The notes under the pieces: generated by a model
The model's database searches: none
The model's input: the letters and a program-made list of their open reading frames with translations, nothing else
What the model was told of the DNA's origin: nothing
Made by a program: the position numbers and the translations under genes
Part shown: positions 6,951 through 15,916 of the stretch, piece by piece
How the letters are laid out: each line of letters opens with the position of its first letter
Position numbering within the stretch: the stretch's first letter is position 1
Origin: Candidatus Cottocaccamicrobium excrementipullorum
GTDB lineage: Bacteria > Bacillota > Clostridia > Lachnospirales > Lachnospiraceae
Length of the DNA: 64,000 bases
Direction: 5' to 3'
Assembly (NCBI GenBank): GCA_018713255.1
Contig: DVFL01000029.1
Location: 62,001-126,000, forward strand

Positions 6951-9332
6951 TTACTGCTGAGGAATATGCCACTCCCAGTTCCGGATTTCTTCCAGATCCT
7001 GGCCGTAGGCGGCAATATACTGCTTGTGCTCCACCAGCTTATTGTTCATTTTCTGGATCAGGTGAGAGCCCTTGTTGCCTAACTGAGGCAGATGGATGAT
7101 GGCATCTTTTACCAGATTGAACCGGTCGATCTGGTTCTGTACCCGCATGTCGAAGGGGGTGGTAATGGTGCCTTCTTCCTGGTAGCCGTGAACGGACATG
7201 TTGCGGTTGAACCGCTCATAGGTCAGCTCATGGATCAGGGTAGGATATCCGTGGAAAGCGAAAATAATAGGCTTATCCTTGGTAAAGATGGCGTCATATT
7301 CTGCATCGCTTAAGCCGTGAGGATGCTTACGGTCGGACTCCAGCTTAAATAAGTCTACCACGTTGACTACCCGGATTTTCAGATCCGGCATTTCATCCCG
7401 GAGAATGGTTACGGCAGCCATGGTTTCCAGAGTGGGCGTATCGCCGCAGCAGGCCATTACCAGATCAGGCTCTTCGCCGCAGTCATTGCTTGCCCACTCC
7501 CAGATGCCGATGCCCTGGGTGCAGTGCTTTACCGCCTGGTCCATGGACAGCCACTGGCAGCTGGGATGCTTGGAAGCCACAATGGCGTTTACATAGTTTT
7601 TGCTTCGGATGCAGTGGTCGAAGCAGGATAAGAGGCAGTTGGTGTCTGGCGGAAGGTACATGCGGACAACGTCTGCTTTTTTATTGGCAATATGATCCAG
7701 GAATCCAGGATCCTGGTGAGTAAATCCGTTGTGATCCTGCTGCCATACATTGGAGGTCAGGATAAAGTTTAAGGAGGCGATAGGCTGCCGCCAGGAAAGC
7801 TGGTTGCATACCTTCAGCCATTTGGCGTGCTGGGCAGCCATGGAGTCTACGATACGGATGAAAGCTTCATAGCTGGCAAAGAAGCCGTGGCGGCCGGTAA
7901 GCAGGTAGCCTTCCAGCCATCCTTCACACATATGCTCGCTGAGCATGCTGTCCATAATCCGGCCGTCTCTTGCCAGGCAGTCGTCGGTATCTAGAAGTTT
8001 GGCATTCCAGTCACGGTTCTGGGCCTCGAATACCTTATACAGACGGTTGGACATGCTTTCATCAGGACCGAAGATTCGGAAGTTGCGGCTTTCTTCATTT
8101 AAGCGGAAAATATCCCGGATATATCCGCCAAGCTCGATCATATCCTGGGCCTTGGTTTTTCCCGGGTCAACAGGAATGCCGTAGTCCCGGAAATCCGGCA
8201 GGCGCAGATCCTTGAGAAGGAGTCCGCCGTTGGCATGAGGATTTGCGCCCAGACGGGCGTTTCCTTTGGGGGCTAATTCCTGCAATTCAGGAATCAGACG
8301 GCCGTTTTCATCAAACAGTTCTTCTGGATGATAGCTTTTCAGCCACTCTTCCAGCTGCTTAAGATGCTCTGGAGATTCCATGGAAAGGGGAACCTGGTGG
8401 GCTCTGAAGGAGCCTTCGATCTGTTTTCCGTCCACTACCTTAGGACCGGTCCATCCCTTTGGCGTGCGGAGAATGATCATTGGCCATCTGGGACGTTCCG
8501 GATCATTTTCTGTCCGGGCGTGGCGCTGGATCGCTTTAATTTCCTCAATAACTGCGTCCATGGTTTCCGCCATTTTCCGGTGCATGGTCATGGGATCATC
8601 TCCTTCTACGAAGTAGGGCTTCCAGCCGCAGCCTTTGAAGAAGGATTCAATCTCCTCATGGGAGATCCGGGAGAAAATGGTAGGGTTGCTGATCTTGTAG
8701 CCATTCAGATGCAGAATGGGAAGAACAGCTCCGTCGGTAATGGGATTTAAAAATTTATTGGACTGCCAGGAGGTAGCTAAAGGTCCGGTTTCCGCCTCGC
8801 CGTCACCTACCACTACCGTGGCGATCAGGTCGGGATTGTCGAAAACGGCGCCGAAAGCATGGGCAATGGAGTATCCCAGCTCTCCGCCTTCGTTGATGGA
8901 GCCTGGAGTTTCCGGAGCGCAGTGGCTGGGAACGCCGCAGGGGAAGGAGAACTGTTTAAACAGTTTCTGCATTCCTTCTTCATCCTGGCTGATATTGGGG
9001 TATACTTCGCTGTAGCTGCCGTCTAAGTAGGTGTTGGCAATGAGGAAGTTTCCGCCGTGTCCCGGGCCGGAGAGGAGGATCATATCCAGATCGTAGCGTT
9101 TAATGACCCGATTGCAGTGAACGTACACGAAGTTCTGTCCGGGAACTGTTCCCCAGTGGCCTACGATCTTTTTCTTGATCTGGTCCATGGAAAGGGGCTT
9201 TTTCAGCAGGGGGTTGTCAAGGAGATATAACTGTCCGGCGGACAGATAGTTGGCGGCCCGCCAGTAGGCGTTCATTTTTTCCAGCATTTCCTGGCATAAA
9301 GGCTGCTTTTCAAGGCATGTTGTCTCTTGCAT
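6951..9332 (-). CDS. xfp: Xylulose-5-phosphate/fructose-6-phosphate phosphoketolase
   Basis: Thiamine-diphosphate enzyme splitting xylulose 5-phosphate (and often fructose 6-phosphate) with phosphate into acetyl phosphate and glyceraldehyde 3-phosphate (or erythrose 4-phosphate), giving ATP through acetate kinase. The protein has 793 residues, the usual length. Motifs include GPGHGGN, the ThDP-binding [31 protein letters not shown] and the C-terminal IVASKHPS. The start is ATG 9332, which has GAAGGAT in front of it; the frame is open to 9383 without a site there. It is cytosolic and monocistronic, ending in the shared terminator. It indicates a pentose or mixed heterofermentative route. Confidence 0.96.
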   Translation of the reverse strand: MQETTCLEKQPLCQEMLEKMNAYWRAANYLSAGQLYLLDNPLLKKPLSMDQIKKKIVGHWGTVPGQNFVYVHCNRVIKRYDLDMILLSGPGHGGNFLIANTYLDGSYSEVYPNISQDEEGMQKLFKQFSFPCGVPSHCAPETPGSINEGGELGYSIAHAFGAVFDNPDLIATVVVGDGEAETGPLATSWQSNKFLNPITDGAVLPILHLNGYKISNPTIFSRISHEEIESFFKGCGWKPYFVEGDDPMTMHRKMAETMDAVIEEIKAIQRHARTENDPERPRWPMIILRTPKGWTGPKVVDGKQIEGSFRAHQVPLSMESPEHLKQLEEWLKSYHPEELFDENGRLIPELQELAPKGNARLGANPHANGGLLLKDLRLPDFRDYGIPVDPGKTKAQDMIELGGYIRDIFRLNEESRNFRIFGPDESMSNRLYKVFEAQNRDWNAKLLDTDDCLARDGRIMDSMLSEHMCEGWLEGYLLTGRHGFFASYEAFIRIVDSMAAQHAKWLKVCNQLSWRQPIASLNFILTSNVWQQDHNGFTHQDPGFLDHIANKKADVVRMYLPPDTNCLLSCFDHCIRSKNYVNAIVASKHPSCQWLSMDQAVKHCTQGIGIWEWASNDCGEEPDLVMACCGDTPTLETMAAVTILRDEMPDLKIRVVNVVDLFKLESDRKHPHGLSDAEYDAIFTKDKPIIFAFHGYPTLIHELTYERFNRNMSVHGYQEEGTITTPFDMRVQNQIDRFNLVKDAIIHLPQLGNKGSHLIQKMNNKLVEHKQYIAAYGQDLEEIRNWEWHIPQQ

Positions 9333-9503
9333 GGTTATCCTTCTTTCTTCTGATCTCATAAAGCAGTGACAATTCTTTAACAAAATCTATTGTAGCAGGA
9401 AGGAAGCTCCAGGTAAAATAACATTCCTCTATTATATTCATAATATTTTGATATGGATAACCCCTGAAGGAAGAAGCGAACCGGGGGAAAAAGCCGCAGC
9501 GGA

Positions 9504-10394
9504 TTAGAACTGAAGAAGGAATTTCTGGAAGGTTTTGGCAGCGATGCTTTGAGGATATTCCGTGTCGTAAACCAGAAAAATATTCCGCTCCGGCAGTTTT
9601 TCTGCAGCGGCGATTTCAAATACAGTTTCTCTCCGCAGATCTTCTGAGGCGAATTCTGCAGGAATAAAGCCGATTCCCAGATTGTGGCGGACGGCGGGCA
9701 GGATCATATCTGTGGTAGCCAGTTCAATATCCGGCTCAAAGGTCAAACCCTGGCTGGCAAAATACTGGTTCAGAAAATCCCTGGTAATAGAGCCGGAGGT
9801 CAAGCTGATCCAGGGAAGATCCTTTAATTCTTCCAGAGTCATTTCCCGCCCCTTCAGGTGCTGGAATTTGCTTCCGCCAATGAGAATGTCGTGGTAGCTT
9901 CGCAGAGGTTTGATCTTCAGGGGGCTTTCTCCCTTAAGGGGAGCGGAGGAAACGATGGCCATATCGATTTTTCCAGCTTTCAGAGCTTGGATGGAATCAA
10001 TGGTGCTGTTGTTCAGCAATTTAAAATGGACGTTGGGGTACTGCCGGTTGAATGCCTCTACTGCCTGGAAGACGCAGCAGTGAAGGGCGGTTTCTGTGGC
10101 GCTGATGCAGATGGTGCCGTTGTCTAAGCTGATCATTCCTGCCAGTTCGTTTTCGCCTTTAAAAATCTGGGCGCATGCTGCGGCAATGTATTCATAAAAG
10201 GTTCGGCCCTCCGGCGTCAGCTCTACCCCCCGCTTGCTGCGGATGAACAGACGGCAGCCCAGCTCATTTTCCAGATTGTGAATGGTCCGGGTGACGGCGG
10301 GCTGGCTGGTCATGAGGACGCTGGCGGCCCGGGTCAGGCTTCCATATTTAGATACGTAATAAAATACCTTGTAATATTCGAAATTCAAGCTCAT
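9504..10394 (-). CDS. LysR-family transcriptional regulator
   Basis: Encodes 296 residues: N-terminal winged helix-turn-helix (SLTRAASVLMTSQPAVTRTI, about 18-38) and a periplasmic-binding-like effector domain (about 90-295). Its ATG overlaps the stop of the AraC-type gene by four bases, so both are made from one transcript that runs toward phosphoketolase. LysR proteins are usually divergent from their targets; here the regulator is instead second in a regulator-only operon. Likely targets are the GH4 gene beyond the AraC gene or phosphoketolase downstream; neither is shown by the sequence. Confidence 0.92.
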   Translation of the reverse strand: MSLNFEYYKVFYYVSKYGSLTRAASVLMTSQPAVTRTIHNLENELGCRLFIRSKRGVELTPEGRTFYEYIAAACAQIFKGENELAGMISLDNGTICISATETALHCCVFQAVEAFNRQYPNVHFKLLNNSTIDSIQALKAGKIDMAIVSSAPLKGESPLKIKPLRSYHDILIGGSKFQHLKGREMTLEELKDLPWISLTSGSITRDFLNQYFASQGLTFEPDIELATTDMILPAVRHNLGIGFIPAEFASEDLRRETVFEIAAAEKLPERNIFLVYDTEYPQSIAAKTFQKFLLQF

Positions 10395-11356
10395 GATCGG
10401 TCCTTTCTGGCAGGGTCAGATTTTTGGGGGCGGGGTTCAGTGAAACTGCGGTTCTTCCTGCCCATTCGCTGCCGGAAATTTAATGGCGTTTCGCCGTATA
10501 CCCTGCGGAAGATCCGGCAGAAGGCAGGAGAATCAGGGAAGCCGCAGGAATAGGCGATGTCCGTAACCTCCCGGCTGGTATCGGCCAAAAGCCGGCAGGC
10601 CTCTTTCAGTCGGAGATCCTGGAGATACTGCTGTACGCTTTTCCCGCTGCAGGCCAAAAAAATTTTGTAAAGGTAGGAGCGGCTTACGCCGATCTGCCGG
10701 GCAAGCTGCTGGATCCGCACCGGATAGCTGAAATTGTTTTGCAGATAGGAGACCGCCTGCTGAAAATATTGTTTCTGACTGGAGTGGGAGAATTCATTTT
10801 CTGGCTGGGAAGGAATAAGGCAGGAAAACAAAAGATAAAAGTTTCCTGTTAATTCCAGAACATTTTTTGTCTCATCCTGAAAACATTGGTGAAACTGGTC
10901 CGTCAGGGCGATGAGGCGTATTCTGGCGCTTTCATCTGGTGAATGGTAGACCGGGCTTCCCGTCAAAAGACCGCAGCAGTTAAGAAGAGCTTCAGCCTGA
11001 GTTCCATCGAAGGCAATCCAGGTATAAGCCCAGGGCTCTTTAGAGTCAGCGATATATTTGGTTGTTTCACCAGGAAGGATGAGAAACGCATCGCCCCGGG
11101 ATAAGTGGTATACCTGGTTGGAACGCTGGTAAATTCCCTTCCCTTCCCGGATAAAATGGATCAGATAATGAGGCCGCACTGCCGGACCGAAGGAATGTCC
11201 CGGGGTACAGAATTCGCTGCCGCAGCAGTACATGCGGAGAGCATTTTCTGATTCAGGAAGGGAGGGAAGGCGGTAGGTTTCTCTGAGCACCCCTCTTTCC
11301 TGGGATAAAAAGAGTTCTGCCGGGTCAGGAGACGGGGCGGTTTCAGTAAGTTCCAT
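10391..11356 (-). CDS. AraC-family regulator with cupin-like sensor domain
   Basis: Encodes 321 residues from ATG 11356, preceded by GGAGG at normal spacing; the longer frame to 11452 has no such site. The N-terminal part (about 45-150) has the AraC cupin signature (GHSFGPAVRPHYLIHFIREG, GDAFLILPGE) that binds a sugar. The C-terminal 100 residues carry two helix-turn-helix motifs (IQQLARQIGVSRSYLYKIF; DIAYSCGFPDSPAFCRIFR). It diverges from the GH4 glycosidase at 11525 with about 170 bases between, so it probably activates that gene in response to a galactoside or similar sugar. It is translationally coupled to the downstream LysR gene. Confidence 0.92.
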   Translation of the reverse strand: MELTETAPSPDPAELFLSQERGVLRETYRLPSLPESENALRMYCCGSEFCTPGHSFGPAVRPHYLIHFIREGKGIYQRSNQVYHLSRGDAFLILPGETTKYIADSKEPWAYTWIAFDGTQAEALLNCCGLLTGSPVYHSPDESARIRLIALTDQFHQCFQDETKNVLELTGNFYLLFSCLIPSQPENEFSHSSQKQYFQQAVSYLQNNFSYPVRIQQLARQIGVSRSYLYKIFLACSGKSVQQYLQDLRLKEACRLLADTSREVTDIAYSCGFPDSPAFCRIFRRVYGETPLNFRQRMGRKNRSFTEPRPQKSDPARKDRS

Positions 11357-11524
11357 TGTTGTTTGTCCTCCATTTTTTGTTTCCTGGTAAAGGGGCAAAA
11401 GGAAACAAAAGTACAATTTGATGCAACAAAACATATAGCGAAAAAGCTGCATTCATTTTACAATCAGACACATCAGAATCATTCTAATGGAATCAAAAGA
11501 TAAATGCAAGAGAAGGAGAGAAAA

Positions 11525-12847
11525 ATGGTGAAGATTGCTTTTTTAGGAGCGGGGAGCACGGTATTTGCCAGAAATGTGCTGGGGGACTGCATGTGTACGC
11601 CGGCTCTTTGCCATGGGGAGATTGCCCTTTATGATATTGATCCAAAGCGTTTGGAGGAATCAGAAATAATTCTCCGGGCTATTAATGAGAACATCAACGA
11701 AGGCCGGGCCAGGATCAACACTTATCTGGGAGCGGAAAATCGGAAGGCAGCCCTGAAGGGTGCGGATTTTGTGGTGAATGCCATTCAGGTAGGCGGTTAT
11801 GAGCCCTGTACGGTGACGGATTTTGAGATCCCCAAAAAGTATGGGTTAAGGCAGACGATAGGGGATACTCTGGGAATCGGCGGGATTATGCGAGGTCTCC
11901 GCACCATTCCCGTGATGGAGGAGTTTGCCCGGGATATGGAGGAAGTATGTCCCAACACCTTGTTCTTAAACTATACTAATCCCATGGCCATTCTCAGCGG
12001 GTATATGCAGCGCTATACGAAGGTGCGGACCGTAGGTCTCTGCCACAGCGTTCAGGTCTGCACAGAAGGACTGTTGAAGGGCCTGGGCATGGAAGACAAG
12101 CTGGAAGGCGCCAGCGACTTGATCGCAGGCATCAATCACATGGCCTGGCTTCTTAAGATACAGGATAAAGAGGGCAATGATCTGTACCCGGAGATTCGCA
12201 GGAGGGCGCTAAAAAAGAATGCCGTGGAGAAGCATGAGGATATGGTTCGCTATGACTATATCCGAAATTTCGGCTATTACTGTACCGAGTCCAGTGAGCA
12301 CAATGCAGAGTACAATCCTTTTTACCTGAAGAGCCGTTATCCGGAGTTCATTGACCGGTACAATATTCCTCTGGATGAGTATCCCAGACGCTGTGTTAAC
12401 CAGATTAAAGGCTGGGAAGAAGAAAAGCGGAATATTCTCAACGACGGCAAGGTGACTCATCAGCGCTCTCGGGAATATGCCTCATATATCATGGAGGCGG
12501 TGGTTACGAACCAGCCTTACCAGATCGGCGGAAATGTGCTGAATACAGGGCTGATTGAAAATCTGCCTTCTGATGCCTGTGTTGAGGTTCCCTGTCTGGT
12601 AAATGCCTGGGGGGTTCATCCCTGTCATGTAGGACGGCTCCCGGTGCAGCTGGCGGCCATGAATCAGACGAACATCAATGTGCAGCTTCTGACCATTGAA
12701 GCTGCGCGGACCAGAGATAAGAACTATATTTACCAGGCGGCGATGCTGGATCCCCACACGGCGGCGGAGCTCAGCATAGAGGATATCCGCCGGATGTGCG
12801 ATGAGCTGATTGAGGCTCACGGGGAGTATATGGCCATGTATCGTTAA
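11525..12847 (+). CDS. GH4 family glycosidase (alpha-galactosidase/MelA-like)
   Basis: NAD- and Mn-dependent glycosidase that cleaves by oxidation-elimination. The protein has 440 residues from ATG 11525, preceded by AAGGAG; an in-frame ATG at 11504 lies within that leader. Visible features are the N-terminal Rossmann motif (KIAFLGAGSTVFARN), the GH4 signatures TIGDTLGIGGIMRGLRTIP, LNYTNPMA, the metal-binding GLCHSVQ (Cys and His) and GINHMAW. Sequence style fits the alpha-galactosidase branch (MelA), but GH4 also holds alpha-glucuronidases and alpha-glucosidases, so substrate is open. No transport gene is adjacent, and the divergent AraC gene is the likely regulator. No signal peptide: cytosolic. 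Confidence 0.9.
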   Translation: MVKIAFLGAGSTVFARNVLGDCMCTPALCHGEIALYDIDPKRLEESEIILRAINENINEGRARINTYLGAENRKAALKGADFVVNAIQVGGYEPCTVTDFEIPKKYGLRQTIGDTLGIGGIMRGLRTIPVMEEFARDMEEVCPNTLFLNYTNPMAILSGYMQRYTKVRTVGLCHSVQVCTEGLLKGLGMEDKLEGASDLIAGINHMAWLLKIQDKEGNDLYPEIRRRALKKNAVEKHEDMVRYDYIRNFGYYCTESSEHNAEYNPFYLKSRYPEFIDRYNIPLDEYPRRCVNQIKGWEEEKRNILNDGKVTHQRSREYASYIMEAVVTNQPYQIGGNVLNTGLIENLPSDACVEVPCLVNAWGVHPCHVGRLPVQLAAMNQTNINVQLLTIEAARTRDKNYIYQAAMLDPHTAAELSIEDIRRMCDELIEAHGEYMAMYR

Positions 12848-12931
12848 GTGACACGGAAGAATCGGAAATTCTGGATTAAGTGAGGAAAACAGAAATGCTT
12901 TTTAAGCATAATTGGTCTCTTGAAAAGGGTA

Positions 12932-12961
12932 TTGGACGAAATCTTCTTTTGAAACTATAAT
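12932..12961 (+). promoter_or_regulatory. SigmaA-type promoter for the Fe-S aldo-keto reductase
   Basis: TTGGAC (12932-12937), an 18-base spacer and a consensus TATAAT (12956-12961) lie about 58 bases ahead of ATG 13020. Confidence 0.7.
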
Positions 12962-13019
12962 GAAAGTTAACTGGGAGAACGGATGCTTCTCCTAACGAAA
13001 GAATTCAGGAGGAGAAATT

Positions 13020-14111
13020 ATGGAATACCGCAAACTTCCCCATGGCGGGGAATCCATCAGCATATTAGGGCTGGGCGCCAGTTCCATTCAAGAATCAAGC
13101 GAGAAGGAGATTGAGGAGACCATTTCCTATGCCGTAGAGCAGGGAATTAATTATTTCGATATGGCTTCTGCAGAGGCAAAGCCTTTTCCTGCTTATGGAA
13201 GAGCTTTTTCTGGCGTCAGGGACAAGGTATATTTTCAGATTCATTTCGGCGCCAATTACGCTTCAGGCACTTATGGATGGACTACTGATCCAGATACCAT
13301 TAAAAAGTCGGTGGACTGGCAGCTTTCTTCATTGAAAACGGATTATATTGATTTTGGGTTTATCCATTGTATTGATGAGCTTTCTGATCTTCAGAAAATG
13401 GAGAAGAACGGGGTAATTAAGGCTATTCTTCAGCTGAAGGAGCAGGGAATTGTCCATCACGTAGGGCTTTCCAGCCATACTCCTGACCTGGCAGGAAAGG
13501 TGCTGGATATGGGAATTCTGGATATGATGATGTTTTCGATTAATCCGGCCTATGATTACCAAAAAGGAGAGTACGGCATCGGTACGGTGGATGACCGGAT
13601 GGCTCTTTATCAAAGATGTGAGCGGGAGGGAGTAGGAATTTCCGTAATGAAAGCATTTGCGGCTGGACAGCTTCTGGATGAGAAAACCTCTCCCTTTAGA
13701 AAGGCTTTGACGGAATATCAGTGCATTCAATATGCGCTGGACAAGCCTGGAGTCATCACAGTGCTTCCAGGTGTTCGAGGAAAGAAGGATTTGGAGCGGA
13801 TTTTAGGATTTTGCAAGGCGTCCAAGGAGGAGAAGGATTATTCTATTATTGCTTCCTTTGCCCCGCAGGATGCTGAAGGAACCTGCGTGTACTGCAACCA
13901 CTGCGCTCCGTGTCCTGCAGGACTGAACATCGGCTTGATCAACAAGTACTATGATTTGGCCCGGGTGGGAGATCAGCTGGCGGCGGATCATTATCAGAAT
14001 CTGGAGGTGAAGGCAGAAAGCTGTATTCAGTGCGGGCACTGCAATCGCCGATGTCCATTCCATGTGGATCAGGTATCGCGGATGAAGGAGATCAGTGAGT
14101 GGTTTAAGTAA
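13020..14111 (+). CDS. Aldo-keto reductase with two C-terminal 4Fe-4S motifs
   Basis: Encodes 363 residues. Residues 1-265 form an aldo-keto reductase TIM barrel (GLGASSIQ, NYFDMA, VLPGVRG). The C-terminal part carries two clusters of cysteines, CVYCNHCAPC (about 286-295) and CIQCGHCNRRC (about 333-343), as in ferredoxin-like 4Fe-4S domains. The catalytic tetrad is unusual: Asp47 and the His of FIHC are present, but the position of the catalytic Tyr (Asp+5) holds Glu52 and that of the Lys holds His75. It may therefore transfer electrons or use another mechanism rather than act as a normal NADPH reductase. Monocistronic, with its own promoter and terminator. Confidence 0.88.
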   Translation: MEYRKLPHGGESISILGLGASSIQESSEKEIEETISYAVEQGINYFDMASAEAKPFPAYGRAFSGVRDKVYFQIHFGANYASGTYGWTTDPDTIKKSVDWQLSSLKTDYIDFGFIHCIDELSDLQKMEKNGVIKAILQLKEQGIVHHVGLSSHTPDLAGKVLDMGILDMMMFSINPAYDYQKGEYGIGTVDDRMALYQRCEREGVGISVMKAFAAGQLLDEKTSPFRKALTEYQCIQYALDKPGVITVLPGVRGKKDLERILGFCKASKEEKDYSIIASFAPQDAEGTCVYCNHCAPCPAGLNIGLINKYYDLARVGDQLAADHYQNLEVKAESCIQCGHCNRRCPFHVDQVSRMKEISEWFK

Positions 14112-14227
14112 ACCAGAAAATTTTCATTATTCTCACAGAATTGAGAAATGAGGATGAGAGAGAGAAAAACCGGCGGTGATGACACCGGCGGAGCGTTTAA
14201 CCATGTGATTGATACAAGATTGATACA

Positions 14228-14280
14228 AAGACAGCGGCCTGGGAGAGAAAAACTCCTGGGCCGCTGTCTTTGTGTAGTTT
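14228..14280 (+). terminator. Intrinsic terminator after the aldo-keto reductase
   Basis: AAAGACAGCGGCC (from 14228) pairs with GGCCGCTGTCTTT (ending 14271), with an inner GGGAG/CTCCT stem and one mismatch. Followed by T-rich sequence ending in a run of T at about 14278. Confidence 0.75.
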
Positions 14281-14304
14281 TTATATAAATTAAATTTATA
14301 CTAT

Positions 14305-14349
14305 TATAAAATACATAAAATTGATCATATAGTACTTTCGTGGTATTGT
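14305..14349 (+). promoter_or_regulatory. LysR-type operator and promoter of the fumarase/tartrate dehydratase operon
   Basis: Bases 14305-14330 read TATAAAAT, AC, ATAAAATTGAT, C, ATAT. Apart from the two variable positions this 26-base element recurs at 16876-16901, in front of the second hydro-lyase operon. Its TTGATC (14321-14326) serves as a -35 with a 17-base spacer to TATTGT (14344-14349). Overlap of the element with the -35 fits activation by a LysR-type regulator, most simply the one encoded at 15917. Confidence 0.65.
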
Positions 14350-14418
14350 AAGGATAAAGAAAAAAGCTGTTAACCACAACAGTAAGGCAGGGGAGCTGCC
14401 AGCAAGGAGGAAAGCCAG

Positions 14419-15261
14419 ATGAGAAAAATGAACACGGAGCAGCTGATCCCGGAAATCCGGGAGCTGGCCATGAAGGCCTGTTATGAGCTGGATGACAATG
14501 TAGTCAACGCATTTCGGGATGCCCTGCAGCGGGAAAAGTCTGAGTACAGCCGGCAGACCCTGGAGCTTTTAATTGAAAATGCAGAGTATGCCAAGAAGGA
14601 ACAGATTCCCTGCTGCCACGATACCGGCGTCTGCGTGGTAATTCTGGAAATTGGCCAGGAGATTGCATGGGAAGGGATGCCCCTTTTTGACGCGGTGAAT
14701 GAGGGAGTAAGACAGGGATACCGGGACGGATATTTAAGAAAATCTGTGGTAAAGGATCCCCTGGAACGGGTGAATACGGGAGACAATACCCCGGCAGTCC
14801 TCCATACGGAGATCGTTCCCGGCGATAAGGTGACCATTACGGTAATGCCCAAGGGCGGCGGAAGCGAGAACATGGGAGCTTTCACCACTCTGGTGCCAGG
14901 AGAAGGCCCGGAAGGAGTGAAGCGGTTTGTGATGGAAACCATCAGGCATGCGGGAGGAAAGACCTGTCCGCCTATCATCGTAGGGGTAGGCGTGGGAGGA
15001 ACTATGGATTACTGTACATGGATCGCCAAAAAAGCGCTTCTTCGTCCTATTGGCCAGCGCCATCCCAAGCCTCTCTACGCGAAACTAGAGGAGGAGCTTT
15101 TAGAGGATATCAACAAGACGGGAATCGGCACCCTGGGAATGGGAGGCACGGTAACGGCTCTGGATGTGCATGTTGAGTATTATCCCTGTCATATTACAGC
15201 GCTTCCCGTGGCGGTAAATCTCCAGTGCCACGCCAGCCGTCATGCAAGCAAAACGATCTAA
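14419..15261 (+). CDS. ttdA: Class I fumarase / L-tartrate dehydratase, alpha subunit
   Basis: Oxygen-sensitive 4Fe-4S hydro-lyase subunit; with the beta subunit it dehydrates L-tartrate to oxaloacetate or interconverts malate and fumarate. Encodes 280 residues, usual for the alpha subunit. Conserved family segments are CCHDTGVCVV (cluster cysteine, about 64-73), PKGGGSENMG, GVGVGGTMDY (with a following cysteine) and GTLGMGGTVTALDV. ATG 14419 follows GGAGG by eight bases. The beta gene starts 13 bases after its stop. Sequence alone does not separate fumarase from tartrate dehydratase; the linked carrier and second hydro-lyase make a hydroxy-acid catabolic role plausible, so the symbol is tentative. 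Confidence 0.85.
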   Translation: MRKMNTEQLIPEIRELAMKACYELDDNVVNAFRDALQREKSEYSRQTLELLIENAEYAKKEQIPCCHDTGVCVVILEIGQEIAWEGMPLFDAVNEGVRQGYRDGYLRKSVVKDPLERVNTGDNTPAVLHTEIVPGDKVTITVMPKGGGSENMGAFTTLVPGEGPEGVKRFVMETIRHAGGKTCPPIIVGVGVGGTMDYCTWIAKKALLRPIGQRHPKPLYAKLEEELLEDINKTGIGTLGMGGTVTALDVHVEYYPCHITALPVAVNLQCHASRHASKTI

Positions 15262-15274
15262 GGAGGGTTACGCC

Positions 15275-15838
15275 ATGAGAGAATTTAAGGTAAGTCTTCC
15301 CCTGACGAAAGAGGAAGTAAAGAAATATGAAATCGGGGATGTGCTTTATCTCACCGGATATTTGTATACGGCCCGGGACGCGGCTCATAAGCGGTTTGAG
15401 GCCCTTGCGGCAGAAGGGAAGCCCCTTCCCGTGGACCTGACCAACCAGACTATTTTTTACGCTGGTCCATGTCCTGCCAAGCCGGGAAGAACCATGGGAT
15501 CCATCGCCCCTACCACCAGCATGCGGATGGACGGATTTGTGCGCATGACCTTTGAACAGGGAATGGTGGCTATGATCGGAAAGGGAGACCGCTCCGACGA
15601 GGTGGCCAGACTCTGTAAGGAATACGGAGGAGTTTATCTTTTAAGCATCGGCGGGGCTTCTGCCATGATCTCCAATCAGGTAAAAAGCTGTGAAGTGGTG
15701 GCTTATGAGGACCTGGGAACAGAATCGGTGAAGAAGCTGTATGTGGAAAATCTCCGGGTGATTGTGGGAATTGACACCAAGGGACAGGTGTTCCAGAAAC
15801 GGGAAATCGAAAAGTACAGGGACTTCCAGGAGGGCTGA
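15275..15838 (+). CDS. ttdB: Class I fumarase / L-tartrate dehydratase, beta subunit
   Basis: Encodes 187 residues from ATG 15275, which has AAGGAGGG before it. Family marks are VLYLTGYLYTARDAAHKR, the substrate-binding FYAGPCPAKPGR with GSIAPTTSMRMD, and LLSIGGASAMIS. It completes the two-subunit enzyme begun by the gene 13 bases upstream. The Arg and His of TARDAAHKRF line the active site in known relatives. Cytosolic. The gene faces a convergent LysR gene whose stop lies 78 bases away; a GC-rich hairpin at 15886-15908 sits between. Confidence 0.86.
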   Translation: MREFKVSLPLTKEEVKKYEIGDVLYLTGYLYTARDAAHKRFEALAAEGKPLPVDLTNQTIFYAGPCPAKPGRTMGSIAPTTSMRMDGFVRMTFEQGMVAMIGKGDRSDEVARLCKEYGGVYLLSIGGASAMISNQVKSCEVVAYEDLGTESVKKLYVENLRVIVGIDTKGQVFQKREIEKYRDFQEG

Positions 15839-15885
15839 TCCTCAGGGATTGGGAAACTGTCCAATCAATCAGTCCGGTCAGCTTT

Positions 15886-15908
15886 GCCGCAGCAGAAATT
15901 GCTGCGGC
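15886..15908. terminator. GC-rich hairpin between convergent genes
   Basis: GCCGCAGCA (15886-15894) pairs perfectly with TGCTGCGGC (15900-15908) across a five-base loop. No T-run follows on the plus strand, so termination is possible but not certain. Confidence 0.45.
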
Positions 15909-15916
15909 ATGGAACA

